From Solimonas thermocellulolyticum (GTDB taxonomy: Bacteria; Pseudomonadota; Gammaproteobacteria; Nevskiales; Nevskiaceae), in contig NZ_JBEPIJ010000003.1 of the NCBI RefSeq assembly GCF_040327995.1, positions 1-64,000 on the forward strand: a stretch of DNA of 64,000 nucleotides, given 5' to 3'. Of the stretch, positions 18,299 through 26,100 are shown piece by piece. The first letter of the stretch is position 1. The number at the start of each line of letters is the position of its first letter. A program made the position numbers and the translations under genes. Below the pieces are notes generated by a model. It saw nothing but the letters and a program-made list of their open reading frames with translations. It had not been told where the DNA came from and did no database searches.

Positions 18299-19229
18299 TT
18301 CCGGCCTGCGCAGACTCCGGGCCCGGCTGATCGCCGGGCTTTTTGTTGTCGTGTCGGCCGCCGCGCCTGCGACTGAGCCACCGCCGGCAGTGCCGCTGTC
18401 GACGCTGGAGAAGACCTGTGAGCTGATCGGCGCACGCCTGCGCAGCGTCGGAGTCGAGCGCTGCCTGCGCGCCGGTTTGCACATCGCCGAGGGCGCGAGC
18501 CGCGAAGGCCTGCCGCTGCTATACCGCGACTATCCCGCGAGCTCGCGGCGTACCACGCCGCAGCGCGTGCTGATGATCGGCGGCATCCACGGCGACGAGC
18601 TATCGTCGGTGAGCATCGTGTTCAACTGGATGGAACGGCTCGAACGCAGCCGTTTCCAGCCGCTGCACTGGCGCGTACTGCCCTGCGCGAATCCGGACGG
18701 CCTGCTGCGCCGGCCGGCGACGCGCATGAACGCCGCCGGCGTCGATCTCAACCGCAACTTCCCCACGCGCGACTGGTCGTCTCAGGCCATGGCGTACTGG
18801 GAGCGCCGTACCGGTCGCGACCCGCGCCGCTATCCCGGGCCGCATGCGCTCTCGGAGCCGGAGACGCAATGGCTGGTACGCGAGATCCGCCAGTTCAAGC
18901 CGGACGCGATCGTGTCCGTGCACGCGCCCTTTGGCATCCTCGACTTCGACGGGCCGCGCGAGCCGCCGCAGCGCTTCGGCTTCTTGCACCTGCACCAGCT
19001 CGGCACCTATCCGGGCTCGCTCGGCAACTTCGCCGGCATCAACCTCGGCCTGCCGGTGATCACGCTCGAGCTGCCCTACGCCGGCATCATGCCCACGGCG
19101 CGCCAGCAGGCGAGAATCTGGGCCGACATGCTGACCTGGCTGGAGCGCAACCTGCCGGAGGAGGCGCCGCTGTACTTCCGACTCGACGACCATCCGTGGA
19201 ACGGCCCAGAAGCAGTTCCCAGTCAGTAG
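18285..19229 (+). CDS. M14-family zinc carboxypeptidase (MpaA-like murein peptide amidase)
   Basis: A 314-residue secreted or periplasmic metallopeptidase. Zinc ligands are visible as HGDE in GGIHGDE near residue 105 and as His in VSVHAP near residue 212; RNFP and the catalytic glutamate in LELPYAG near residue 263 complete the site. MpaA-type enzymes cut the gamma-D-Glu-diaminopimelate bond of released murein peptides. A signal peptide is encoded just after the start (RRLRARLIAGLFVVVSAAA). No ATG is suitable: the GTG at 18285 overlaps dsbA by 14 bases and has no clear ribosome site, so the start is uncertain. The dsbA terminator hairpin lies inside the signal-peptide codons. Confidence 0.75.
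   Translation: MPAVDSGLRRLRARLIAGLFVVVSAAAPATEPPPAVPLSTLEKTCELIGARLRSVGVERCLRAGLHIAEGASREGLPLLYRDYPASSRRTTPQRVLMIGGIHGDELSSVSIVFNWMERLERSRFQPLHWRVLPCANPDGLLRRPATRMNAAGVDLNRNFPTRDWSSQAMAYWERRTGRDPRRYPGPHALSEPETQWLVREIRQFKPDAIVSVHAPFGILDFDGPREPPQRFGFLHLHQLGTYPGSLGNFAGINLGLPVITLELPYAGIMPTARQQARIWADMLTWLERNLPEEAPLYFRLDDHPWNGPEAVPSQ
18321..18344 (+). terminator. Rho-independent terminator after dsbA
   Basis: A perfect 7-bp stem GCCCGGC (18321-18327) pairs with GCCGGGC (18333-18339) across a 5-base loop and is followed by TTTTT (18340-18344). It starts 23 bases after the dsbA stop codon. It also falls within the coding frame of the following peptidase gene. Confidence 0.75.
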
Positions 19230-19230
19230 G

Positions 19231-19282
19231 TTCCAGCTTCCAGTAACAGACGACGGCATCCGGTCGCGTCTGGAAACTGGAA
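19231..19282. repeat. TTCCAG-type dispersed intergenic repeat, copy 1
   Basis: Two 7-base units TTCCAGC-TTCCAGT begin at 19231. A near-complement CTGGAAACTGGAA stands at 19270-19282, giving an imperfect 13-bp inverted repeat with one mismatch. A similar sequence (TTCCAGT ... TTCCAGT, then AACGGTGACGGC) occurs at 37681-37712 between the two nrdJ genes. The text after the TTCCAGT unit is also alike in the two places (AACAGACGACGGC against CAACGGTGACGGC), so both look like copies of one small dispersed element. Confidence 0.5.
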
Positions 19283-19288
19283 ACTCAG

Positions 19289-19310
19289 CGCAGGCGGCGC
19301 AGCGCCTGCG
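19289..19310. terminator. Hairpin between convergent genes
   Basis: A perfect 8-bp stem CGCAGGCG / CGCCTGCG with a 6-base loop lies between the M14 peptidase gene and the convergent L,D-transpeptidase gene. There is no T run, so it is at best a weak or bidirectional terminator. Confidence 0.4.
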
Positions 19311-19324
19311 TTCTGGAAACCGCT

Positions 19325-20506
19325 TTACCGATTGACCTCGCGGATGATCTTCCAGTCGCCGTTGTTCTCGCGGCGCCAGAACTGCTGCTTGCGTGTGGTC
19401 ACCGCGTAGTTGTCCGAGCTGTATTCCATCGTGAACTCGGCGAGCAGCACGTTGTGTTCGGCGCCGGGGTAGCGGAACAGACTGATGTCCGAGAGGCGGA
19501 TGTCGATGAACTTCTTCGCGCCGTTGACGCGGCGCTTGTGTGCGGCGAATGCGGCGCGCCCCATACCGTCGGTGCTGAAGTCGTCCGCGTAGTAGGCGAG
19601 GTAGGCTTCGGTGTCGCGCGCCGACCATTTCGCGCGCCAGTCCTCGATGCGCCGCAGGAATGCGTCCCGCAGCGGCACCACGGAATCGGCCGGTACCCAT
19701 TCAAGCTCGTCGCTGAGAATCACCGGCGTGGCGCCGAAGCGGACGTGGCTGCGCAGGGTTTCGAGATCGGCGTTCGCCATCGTCACGCAGCCTTCGCTCG
19801 AACGCGGCGGGCGGCTGTAGGTGTCGCGCGGTACGCCGTGCAGCCAGATGCCGGAGCCGGTGCGGCGCAGATGACGGTCCCAGGCGTTGGGATAATCGAG
19901 CGGCAGGGCACCGGCGCCGTAGAGTTCGGGTAGCTCGGCGTCGTCGATCCAGTGCGTGATGTGGTACAGGCCGACCGGCGTGCGCAGATCCCCGGTGACC
20001 TGCTTGCCCGAGCCGTTGCGGCCGATCGCCGCGTAGTGGTGGCGCAGCAGCTTGAGCGCGCCGCTTTGGTTTTCGAGCAGGTACAGGCGCGCGCGTTGCA
20101 GGTCGACGACGATGGCGTGCTCGAAGCCGTTGCCGAGCTGCAAGACCGCATTGGGGACGAGCCCCGGGGCGGGCACGGCTTTCTCCCCCGCCAGACGCAC
20201 GCGCGCTTCCTCGGCGAGATCGCGCAGGCGTGCATCGGTGCTCATGCCGGTGCTCATCAGGCTGCCGCCCTTGGCGCCCGACAGCGCGGCCAGCAACTCG
20301 CCGTAAATGAGCTGGGCGAGACGGAAGTTGGGTTCGCGGCGGGTCAGCGATTCGAGCGTCGACAGCGCCTCGCTCGAGCGGCCGGCGCGCAGCAGCTCGA
20401 CCGCCTCGTTGAACTGCTTCTCCGGGCCGGGATCGAGCGCGGCGACGACGCCGACCCAGCATCCCAGTGCGGCGCACAGCAGTGCGCTGAGCTTGCCAGC
20501 GGTCAT
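19325..20506 (-). CDS. L,D-transpeptidase with C-terminal NTF2-like domain
   Basis: A 393-residue exported protein. After a signal peptide comes a helical TPR-like region (about residues 25-110). Then follows a YkuD L,D-transpeptidase domain with IWLHGVP and the catalytic-site SSEGCVTM (Cys240). The C-terminal 110 residues form an NTF2/SnoaL-like domain (WRAKWSARDTEAYLAYYADDF). Such enzymes make or remove 3-3 cross-links or attach lipoproteins to murein; the YafK/DpaA-like branch is closest by motif. It lies 22 bases after a TPR gene that ends in a homologous NTF2-like domain. The start is the ATG at 20506, which begins a good signal peptide. Confidence 0.83.
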   Translation of the reverse strand: MTAGKLSALLCAALGCWVGVVAALDPGPEKQFNEAVELLRAGRSSEALSTLESLTRREPNFRLAQLIYGELLAALSGAKGGSLMSTGMSTDARLRDLAEEARVRLAGEKAVPAPGLVPNAVLQLGNGFEHAIVVDLQRARLYLLENQSGALKLLRHHYAAIGRNGSGKQVTGDLRTPVGLYHITHWIDDAELPELYGAGALPLDYPNAWDRHLRRTGSGIWLHGVPRDTYSRPPRSSEGCVTMANADLETLRSHVRFGATPVILSDELEWVPADSVVPLRDAFLRRIEDWRAKWSARDTEAYLAYYADDFSTDGMGRAAFAAHKRRVNGAKKFIDIRLSDISLFRYPGAEHNVLLAEFTMEYSSDNYAVTTRKQQFWRRENNGDWKIIREVNR

Positions 20507-20528
20507 CGAGTCGACTTGCTTGGTGTTC

Positions 20529-21563
20529 TCAGCGGGTGTATTCGCGCACGATCTTCCAGCCACCGGCGGTCCGGCGCATGTCGAGCACCTTGGTGACGAC
20601 GTCGGAATACGTGTCGGAGACGTACTCCTGGCGGAAGCGCACGTGTGCGCGGTCGGGGGTGTCGCCGGCGCTGAACGACGGTTCGACGACGCGCACGCTG
20701 ATCTTTGCCGGGGCTTGGATGCGTTCGCGCCGCTGCGCCTGCCAGGCGGCGCGCGACAGCCCGCCCTCGGGTACGAAATCCTCGGCGTAGGCGGCGAAGT
20801 AGGCATCGAGGTCTTGCGCCGACCAGGCCGCGGCCCAGGCCTCCACACTGCGTTGCAGAGCTGCGCGGCTGTCGGCGCTGAGCGTTGCCTGGCGGGCGGG
20901 CGCAGCGGCCGGCGCCGTCGTCTCCGGTGTCATCTCCGGTGTCGGCGCCGGTGTGGCCGCCGGAGCAGCGGCGATGGGTGGCGGCGACGTGGCCGCGACC
21001 GCGGCGGCTGCCGGCGCGGAGGCGCCCTCGCCTCTGCTCGCATCGATCTGATTGAGCAGCGCGAGCTTGTGCCGGAGTGCCTGGTTGGATTCGTCGAGCT
21101 GTAGCGCGCGGCTATAGGCCGCACCGGCGAGCGCGGCGTAGATGTCGCCCAGGTTCTCGTGTGCGGTGGCGTAGCTCGGGTGCGTGGCCAGCGCCGCTTG
21201 CAGCGCGTCGCGCGCCTTCTCGTATTCGCCCTGTGCGGCGTAGAGCACGGCGAGGTTGTTGTAGGGCTCGGGGAGCTGCGGGTAGTCGCGCGTCAGGTCG
21301 GCGAACACGCGAATCGCCTCCTCGCTGCGTTCCAGTCGCACCAGCGCGAGCCCGCGCGCAAAGCGCGCCTCGGCGTCCTGCGGGTTGCTCGCCAGATGCT
21401 GGTCGAGCAGCGACAGCGCAGCGGCGGCCTGACCCTGCTCGATCATCGTCTGCGCCTGCGCGGCGACACCGGCGGCAAAAGCCGTGGGCGCAAGGACGAG
21501 GGCCGCGAGCGCGGCATAGCGGCGGAGCGCGGACATGCGGATCAACCCCGGGGTGTTCGACAT
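20529..21563 (-). CDS. TPR protein with Pro/Ala linker and NTF2-like C-terminus
   Basis: A 344-residue exported protein; a later ATG at 21536 gives a tighter signal peptide and may be the true start. About four TPR-like helix pairs occupy residues 35-175. A low-complexity Ala/Pro/Thr linker (about 175-225) leads to an NTF2-like domain (WAAAWSAQDLDAYFAAYAEDF to the end). That last domain is clearly related to the tail of the neighbouring L,D-transpeptidase: both share the W.A.WSA.D...Y...Y..DF core and a W-K-I-x-R-E ending. I infer that the two work together in the envelope, with the TPR protein as scaffold. Confidence 0.7.
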   Translation of the reverse strand: MSNTPGLIRMSALRRYAALAALVLAPTAFAAGVAAQAQTMIEQGQAAAALSLLDQHLASNPQDAEARFARGLALVRLERSEEAIRVFADLTRDYPQLPEPYNNLAVLYAAQGEYEKARDALQAALATHPSYATAHENLGDIYAALAGAAYSRALQLDESNQALRHKLALLNQIDASRGEGASAPAAAAVAATSPPPIAAAPAATPAPTPEMTPETTAPAAAPARQATLSADSRAALQRSVEAWAAAWSAQDLDAYFAAYAEDFVPEGGLSRAAWQAQRRERIQAPAKISVRVVEPSFSAGDTPDRAHVRFRQEYVSDTYSDVVTKVLDMRRTAGGWKIVREYTR

Positions 21564-21614
21564 GGCGACGAACTATAGCAGCACCGGGCCCTTGGGCTCG
21601 CACGTCTGCGCTGC

Positions 21615-22544
21615 TCAGCGGCGCTGCCGACCATAGACGGGCGGTACCCCGGGTGGCAGCCCCTTGTAGCGCTTGTGGACCCAGAAGTACTGCGTCGGCG
21701 CGAACGCGATGCCCTGCTCGATCACGCCATTGATGCGTGTGGCGTCGAGCACCTCGTCGCCCTGGGGAAAGCCTTCCAGTGCCGGCAAGATGCGGACGTG
21801 GTAGCGGTTGCCGCGGCGCTCGGGAAAGTAGGGGACGACCTTGGCCCGTCCCATCTGCGCAAGGCGCGCGGTCGCGCTGACCGTGCGCACCGGCACGCCG
21901 AAAAACGGCGCGTATACGCTCACGTTTTCCTTGAGCGCCTGATCCGGCGCGTACCAGATCGGTCGACCGCCGCGCAGCGCGCGCACCAGGCTGCGCACAT
22001 CATCGCGCGGCAGGGCTGGCAGACCAGAGCGGTTCTCGCGCCAGCGGTGCATCAGGTAATCCATGACCGCGTTGTTGTAGGGGCGGTACATGGCGTGGAA
22101 GCGAACGCCGGCCAGGCACAGGAAGCGCGCACCCAGTTCGAGCGTGGTGAAGTGTCCGGTGAGTAGCAGAACGCCGGAGCCGTCGGCCATCGCCGCTTTG
22201 AGGTGAGCGATGCCGGTGACCTCACCGCGGCGGCGCAGCCGCCAGTCCGGCGCGAACCAGGCCAGCGCCGTTTCGAACACGCCGCGGCCCATATCGGCGA
22301 AGTGTGCGCTGGTCATGCGCTCGATCTCGCGTTCCGCGGCCTGCGGGAAAGCGATGCGCAGATTGGTACGCACGACCTCACGGCGGCCGCGCAACAGCCG
22401 GCCGATGCCGCGGCCGAGCACGGCGCCGAGCATGGCCTGCAGCGGGATCGGCAGCCAGCTCAGCAACCAGACGCAGCCGACGCCGGCCCAAGTCGGCCAG
22501 TGACGCGGATGCAGCAGCGCGGGCGAAAAGGCGGTGTCGGCCAT
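21615..22544 (-). CDS. LpxL/HtrB-type lysophospholipid acyltransferase
   Basis: A 309-residue membrane-associated acyltransferase of the lipid A late-acyltransferase family. The catalytic HX4E motif appears as GHFTTLE near residue 137. Further support comes from the MYRPYNNAVMD segment and from APDQALKENV near residue 210. An N-terminal hydrophobic stretch anchors it in the inner membrane. These enzymes add a secondary acyl chain to lipid A precursors. The start is the ATG at 22544; the frame extends upstream without another convincing start. Confidence 0.88.
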   Translation of the reverse strand: MADTAFSPALLHPRHWPTWAGVGCVWLLSWLPIPLQAMLGAVLGRGIGRLLRGRREVVRTNLRIAFPQAAEREIERMTSAHFADMGRGVFETALAWFAPDWRLRRRGEVTGIAHLKAAMADGSGVLLLTGHFTTLELGARFLCLAGVRFHAMYRPYNNAVMDYLMHRWRENRSGLPALPRDDVRSLVRALRGGRPIWYAPDQALKENVSVYAPFFGVPVRTVSATARLAQMGRAKVVPYFPERRGNRYHVRILPALEGFPQGDEVLDATRINGVIEQGIAFAPTQYFWVHKRYKGLPPGVPPVYGRQRR

Positions 22545-22707
22545 GCCACATTGTAGTCCGCGGCTCGATGCAGTCCGATCGGCCGCATCGACAATCCGAA
22601 GCGGAGCCACGATGACATTCGCTTGTCGTCGCACCGATGCGCGCGGGCGATGGCGGCGCGTCCGGATCGGCGCCAGCCCTTCTCAGGCGCCCTAAGCGTC
22701 CACACGC

Positions 22708-24045
22708 TCAGGTCAGCCACAGCGCCAGCACGAAGATCACGCCGCTCCACAGCATCGCGACGAGCGAATAGCCCATCACCGCGCGCGCGGCGATGCCGGC
22801 GACGCTCAGCACCGGCAGCAGGATCAGCGGCTGGATCAGGTTGGTCCACTGATCGCCGAGCGCCACGCTCATTGCCACCCGCGGCAGGTCCGCGCCGAGC
22901 TGCTGCGCGGCGCTCATCATGATCGGGCCTTGCACCACCCACTGCGCGCCGCCCGAAGGGATGAAGAGGTTGAGCAGGCCGGCGCTGAAGAAGCCGAGCA
23001 GCGGCAAGGTCTCGGCGCTGGCGAGCGTCGTGAACAGGCCGACGATCAGGTTGGCCAGGCCGGAGCCGGCGATCAGGCCGGCGATGCCGGCGTAGAACGG
23101 ATACTGCAGCAAAAACGGCGCGGCGATGCTGCCGCCGGCGAGGACGGTCTCGCCGTAGGCGCGCAGATTGCCGGCGCACAGGATGCCGAGCATCAAGAGC
23201 GTGAAATTCACCGAGTTCAGCGTCAGTCCCGGACCGGGGCCGGCAAAATGCCGGGTGATCGCAACCAGGCCGATCACCACCAGAACGCCGGCCAGAGCAC
23301 GAGAGCGATCGAGGCGGTCCGCCGGCGTGGGATGCGTCTCGCCGGCAGGCGGGGGGGCGTCCTGCGCCGCGCCGAGCAGGGCATCGGGCATCTCCTGCAC
23401 GTCCTCGTCGGACTGCGGATGCAGGCGCATCAGTATCCACGGCAGGCTCGCGATGACCAGTACGGCGGTGACCAGGTTCCAGGTCGCGAACACGGTCAGC
23501 CGTGTCGGGATCAACCCGACCTGCGCTTCGAGGAAATGCCCAGGCGTCGCCAGCGTCAGCGGAATCGAGCCCGACAAGCCCTGATGCCAGACGACGAAAC
23601 CGGAGAACGCCGACGCCACCAGCAGCGGATAGTGGACACGCACGCCGCGGCGTCGGCAGGCCTCGCCGATCGCGCGCGACAGAATGCCAGCCGCGACCAG
23701 CGCCAGCGACCACGACAGCAGGGCGAGCACGCCGGTGACGACGCTGACGACTGCATACGCCATGCGCGGGCCGTGCACGCGGCCGGCGATGCGCAGCAAA
23801 AGGCGGCGCACCACCACCGTGCTGGCCAGCGCGTAACCCAGCAGCAAGGTCAGCGCGATCTGATTGGTAAAACTGAGCAAGGTCCAGAAGCCGTCGCTCC
23901 ACAGGTCGACCGCTTCGCCAACGCTGGTCGGCGTGGCGCAGAGGGCGAAGAAGAAGGTCAGCAGCGTCAACAGCACCGCGATGACGAAGGCATCCGGCAT
24001 CCAGCGCTCGAAGAAGCGAACCAACGCGGTGATCAGACGCGTCAT
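22708..24045 (-). CDS. AtoE-type short-chain fatty acid transporter
   Basis: A 445-residue integral membrane protein with about eleven to thirteen hydrophobic helices. It has the signatures of the AtoE family (HQGLSGSIPLTLA near residue 155 and FIPSGGAQWVVQGP near residue 365). AtoE imports acetoacetate and other short-chain fatty acids. Its first codon overlaps the stop of the queuosine-transporter gene as ATGA, so the two are probably co-transcribed, although their functions are unrelated. No acetoacetate-CoA transferase gene is next to it. Confidence 0.88.
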   Translation of the reverse strand: MTRLITALVRFFERWMPDAFVIAVLLTLLTFFFALCATPTSVGEAVDLWSDGFWTLLSFTNQIALTLLLGYALASTVVVRRLLLRIAGRVHGPRMAYAVVSVVTGVLALLSWSLALVAAGILSRAIGEACRRRGVRVHYPLLVASAFSGFVVWHQGLSGSIPLTLATPGHFLEAQVGLIPTRLTVFATWNLVTAVLVIASLPWILMRLHPQSDEDVQEMPDALLGAAQDAPPPAGETHPTPADRLDRSRALAGVLVVIGLVAITRHFAGPGPGLTLNSVNFTLLMLGILCAGNLRAYGETVLAGGSIAAPFLLQYPFYAGIAGLIAGSGLANLIVGLFTTLASAETLPLLGFFSAGLLNLFIPSGGAQWVVQGPIMMSAAQQLGADLPRVAMSVALGDQWTNLIQPLILLPVLSVAGIAARAVMGYSLVAMLWSGVIFVLALWLT

Positions 24046-24791
24046 CGCAGATCCGGATCCCGGTCTTCGTCCAACGGCCTGCGCCGGCCTTCGTCCTTGA
24101 GCGAGAACGGCGTGAAGTGGGTATCGGTATCGAAGGTGTCGACGCCTTCGGCGCGCTTGAGCCCGTTGACGATCGCGTAGGTCACCGGCGTCATCACCAC
24201 CTCCACCGCGACCTTCATCGTGAAGTTGAAGACCACCACGGCGATCAGCGCCTCATTGGTCCAGATACCGAAGAAGGCGATCGGATAGAAGATCAGCGAG
24301 TCCGCCCCCTGGCCGCAGATCGTCGAGCCGATGGTGCGCATCCACAGATGGCGCCCCTGCGTCCACAGCTTCATCTTCGCCATCACGTAGGCGTTGACGA
24401 AATCTCCGATCCAGTACGCGAGGATGCTCGCAGCGACGATGCGCCAGGTATTGCCGAAGACGATCTCCAGCGCCGGCTGCAGCGTCGCGTTCCACGGCTC
24501 GTCGGGGTGCGCGGGAATCGCCAGCACGATCGCCGACATCACCGTCGCGAAGATCATCGCACCGAAGCCGGCCCAGATCGCACGCCGCGCACGCGCATAG
24601 CCGTAGACCTCGGTGAGCACGTCGCCGAAGATGTAGGCGACCGGGAAGAACAGATTGCCGGCGCCGAACGCGAACGCGCCGATCAGCGGCAGCTCGACCA
24701 CGCCGACCTTGCCGGGCCCGATCAGATTCGAGCAGAGCAGCACGGCGACCATGCCGGCGACGAGAAAGTCGTAGTAGCGGAAACTGAGCAT
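24042..24791 (-). CDS. yhhQ: Queuosine precursor transporter (YhhQ family)
   Basis: A 249-residue membrane protein of the VUT/YhhQ family that imports 7-cyano- or 7-aminomethyl-deazaguanine for queuosine tRNA modification. Six hydrophobic helices are visible, with the family segments GDVLTEVYGYARARRAIW near residue 57 and GQGADSLIFYPIAF near residue 160. The start ATG at 24791 is preceded by GGAG at 6-base spacing; an adjacent TTG at 24794 is less likely. The C-terminal 35 residues are polar and charged. Confidence 0.88.
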   Translation of the reverse strand: MLSFRYYDFLVAGMVAVLLCSNLIGPGKVGVVELPLIGAFAFGAGNLFFPVAYIFGDVLTEVYGYARARRAIWAGFGAMIFATVMSAIVLAIPAHPDEPWNATLQPALEIVFGNTWRIVAASILAYWIGDFVNAYVMAKMKLWTQGRHLWMRTIGSTICGQGADSLIFYPIAFFGIWTNEALIAVVVFNFTMKVAVEVVMTPVTYAIVNGLKRAEGVDTFDTDTHFTPFSLKDEGRRRPLDEDRDPDLR

Positions 24792-25062
24792 CAAAGGCTC
24801 CGGCGCGCCAGGGCGATGAGGGGTCGCGGCCCACTCGGCTCGGCATCTTAGCCTCGGTGGGTCGACCCGGCCTGGGACATCCGCCGTCGCAGGTGGCCGC
24901 CGCGCCCGCGAATGCTTGCGAAGCGGCGCGGCTCACCCGCGCGGGCAAGGACGTGGTGGCTGAAACGGTGCATGGGCGAGATCGTCCGGACCACGGCATC
25001 TTGCCTCAAGTGTGCCGCTTCCCGCGTGGTCGGTCTGCGGGCATCGCCGCACTCGGGCACGC
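24792..25062. other. Intergenic stretch without a recognised gene
   Basis: About 270 bases upstream of the queuosine transporter. Short open frames exist on both strands, but none has a ribosome site or a recognisable motif. I looked for a preQ1 riboswitch in front of the transporter and did not find one. Confidence 0.5.
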
Positions 25063-25089
25063 AAAAAAAGCCCCGCGGAACGGCGGGGC
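25063..25089 (-). terminator. Rho-independent terminator of the TraT-like gene
   Basis: Read on the minus strand, GCCCCGC (25089-25083) pairs with GCGGGGC (25076-25070) over a 6-base loop and is followed by a run of seven T (complement of 25063-25069). It lies about 27 bases after the stop of the TraT-like gene. Confidence 0.85.
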
Positions 25090-25115
25090 GTGACCACGCG
25101 CAGAGTGATCGTCCG

Positions 25116-25946
25116 CTACATCGGCAACAGCTGCGTGACCACCGACTCGATACGGGACTCGATCAAGGGCAGAGCCTCTTCCTCTTTCATGGCCATTTGA
25201 TTGGCCCAAGCCGACAGCCGCACCCCGTGCGGGAAGTAGTGACTGGTGCGCGTCATGGTCGCCCCAGAGGTGTTGCCCATCGACGTGCCGCCGCCGGAGG
25301 CCATGCGCGCGTTGCCGGTGCTCGCGCCATCGCGCGTGCCCGAGGCCGAATCGGTCGCGACCGTGAACTGAATGGGCTTGGCGTTGTACTCCTCGAGGAC
25401 GAAATCAATGATCGCGGCATACTCGCGCGGGCGGGAGGCGTTGGCGATGCCGGCGGCGACCAAGCCGCCAATCATGCCACCCGCGGCTACCCCGCCGAGG
25501 TTGCTGTTCGAGGCGCGCGCGACCGCCATCCCGGCGCCGATTCCGACCGCAGCGCCGCTGATCGCGCCAAGGCCGTTCGCGACGTTCGCGCCGCCCGATT
25601 CCGGCTCGACTTCGCCGAAGTAACGCAGCGAGGCGCGCAGGCGGAACTTCGCCGTATCGGGATCGTTGACGACCTGCCAGCCCTGTTGCTGCGCGGCCGT
25701 TCGCATCGTGTTCAGGAAATTCAGATTCTGAGCGTCGCTGATGTTGCGCCAGGAAATGTAGACGGTGCGGGGCCCGCTGACCGGCTCCAGCTGAGGGGGC
25801 GGCACGACCCAGACCGTCCCGCTGCGCGGCTCGGCGAACTTGTTGGCCGTGATTTGACCCATGCCACGCGAGACCGTGGCGCAACCGGCGCTGAGTGACG
25901 CGGCCACAGCCAATACAACCAAGCTCGATGTCTGAACGACTTTCAT
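25116..25946 (-). CDS. TraT-like outer-membrane lipoprotein
   Basis: A 276-residue lipoprotein: signal peptide with lipobox LSAGC (Cys22). The ATG at 25946 follows a GGGGGG ribosome site; a longer TTG form is less likely. The segment TVYISWRNISDAQNLN near residue 58 and the glycine-rich hydrophobic stretch (about 120-170) match the TraT/complement-resistance family. TraT on F plasmids blocks conjugative entry and protects from complement. The function of chromosomal relatives is open. A Ser/Gly-rich insert lies near residues 195-230. It stands alone, with its own terminator. Confidence 0.7.
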   Translation of the reverse strand: MKVVQTSSLVVLAVAASLSAGCATVSRGMGQITANKFAEPRSGTVWVVPPPQLEPVSGPRTVYISWRNISDAQNLNFLNTMRTAAQQQGWQVVNDPDTAKFRLRASLRYFGEVEPESGGANVANGLGAISGAAVGIGAGMAVARASNSNLGGVAAGGMIGGLVAAGIANASRPREYAAIIDFVLEEYNAKPIQFTVATDSASGTRDGASTGNARMASGGGTSMGNTSGATMTRTSHYFPHGVRLSAWANQMAMKEEEALPLIESRIESVVTQLLPM

Positions 25947-26100
25947 AGCCCCCCCAACGATGATGATGGTCAACGCGATGCTCCCTGCTCCGCAGCCCCG
26001 GCCCTCCTTGCCGGTGGCAGGGTCGACTGTACGCGCTTTCGTGCGACCGGGCTAGGAGGCGCACGCAGCTTGCTGTGGCCCAGTTCTCGATTCGCTGCCC

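Noticed and set aside
22545..22707. GGCGCC repeats between the acyltransferase and AtoE genes as a terminator
   Set aside because: Stems are short and self-palindromic and no T run follows on either strand.
24792..25062. Possible preQ1 riboswitch before the queuosine precursor transporter
   Set aside because: No preQ1-aptamer pattern and no A-rich tail close to the start codon.
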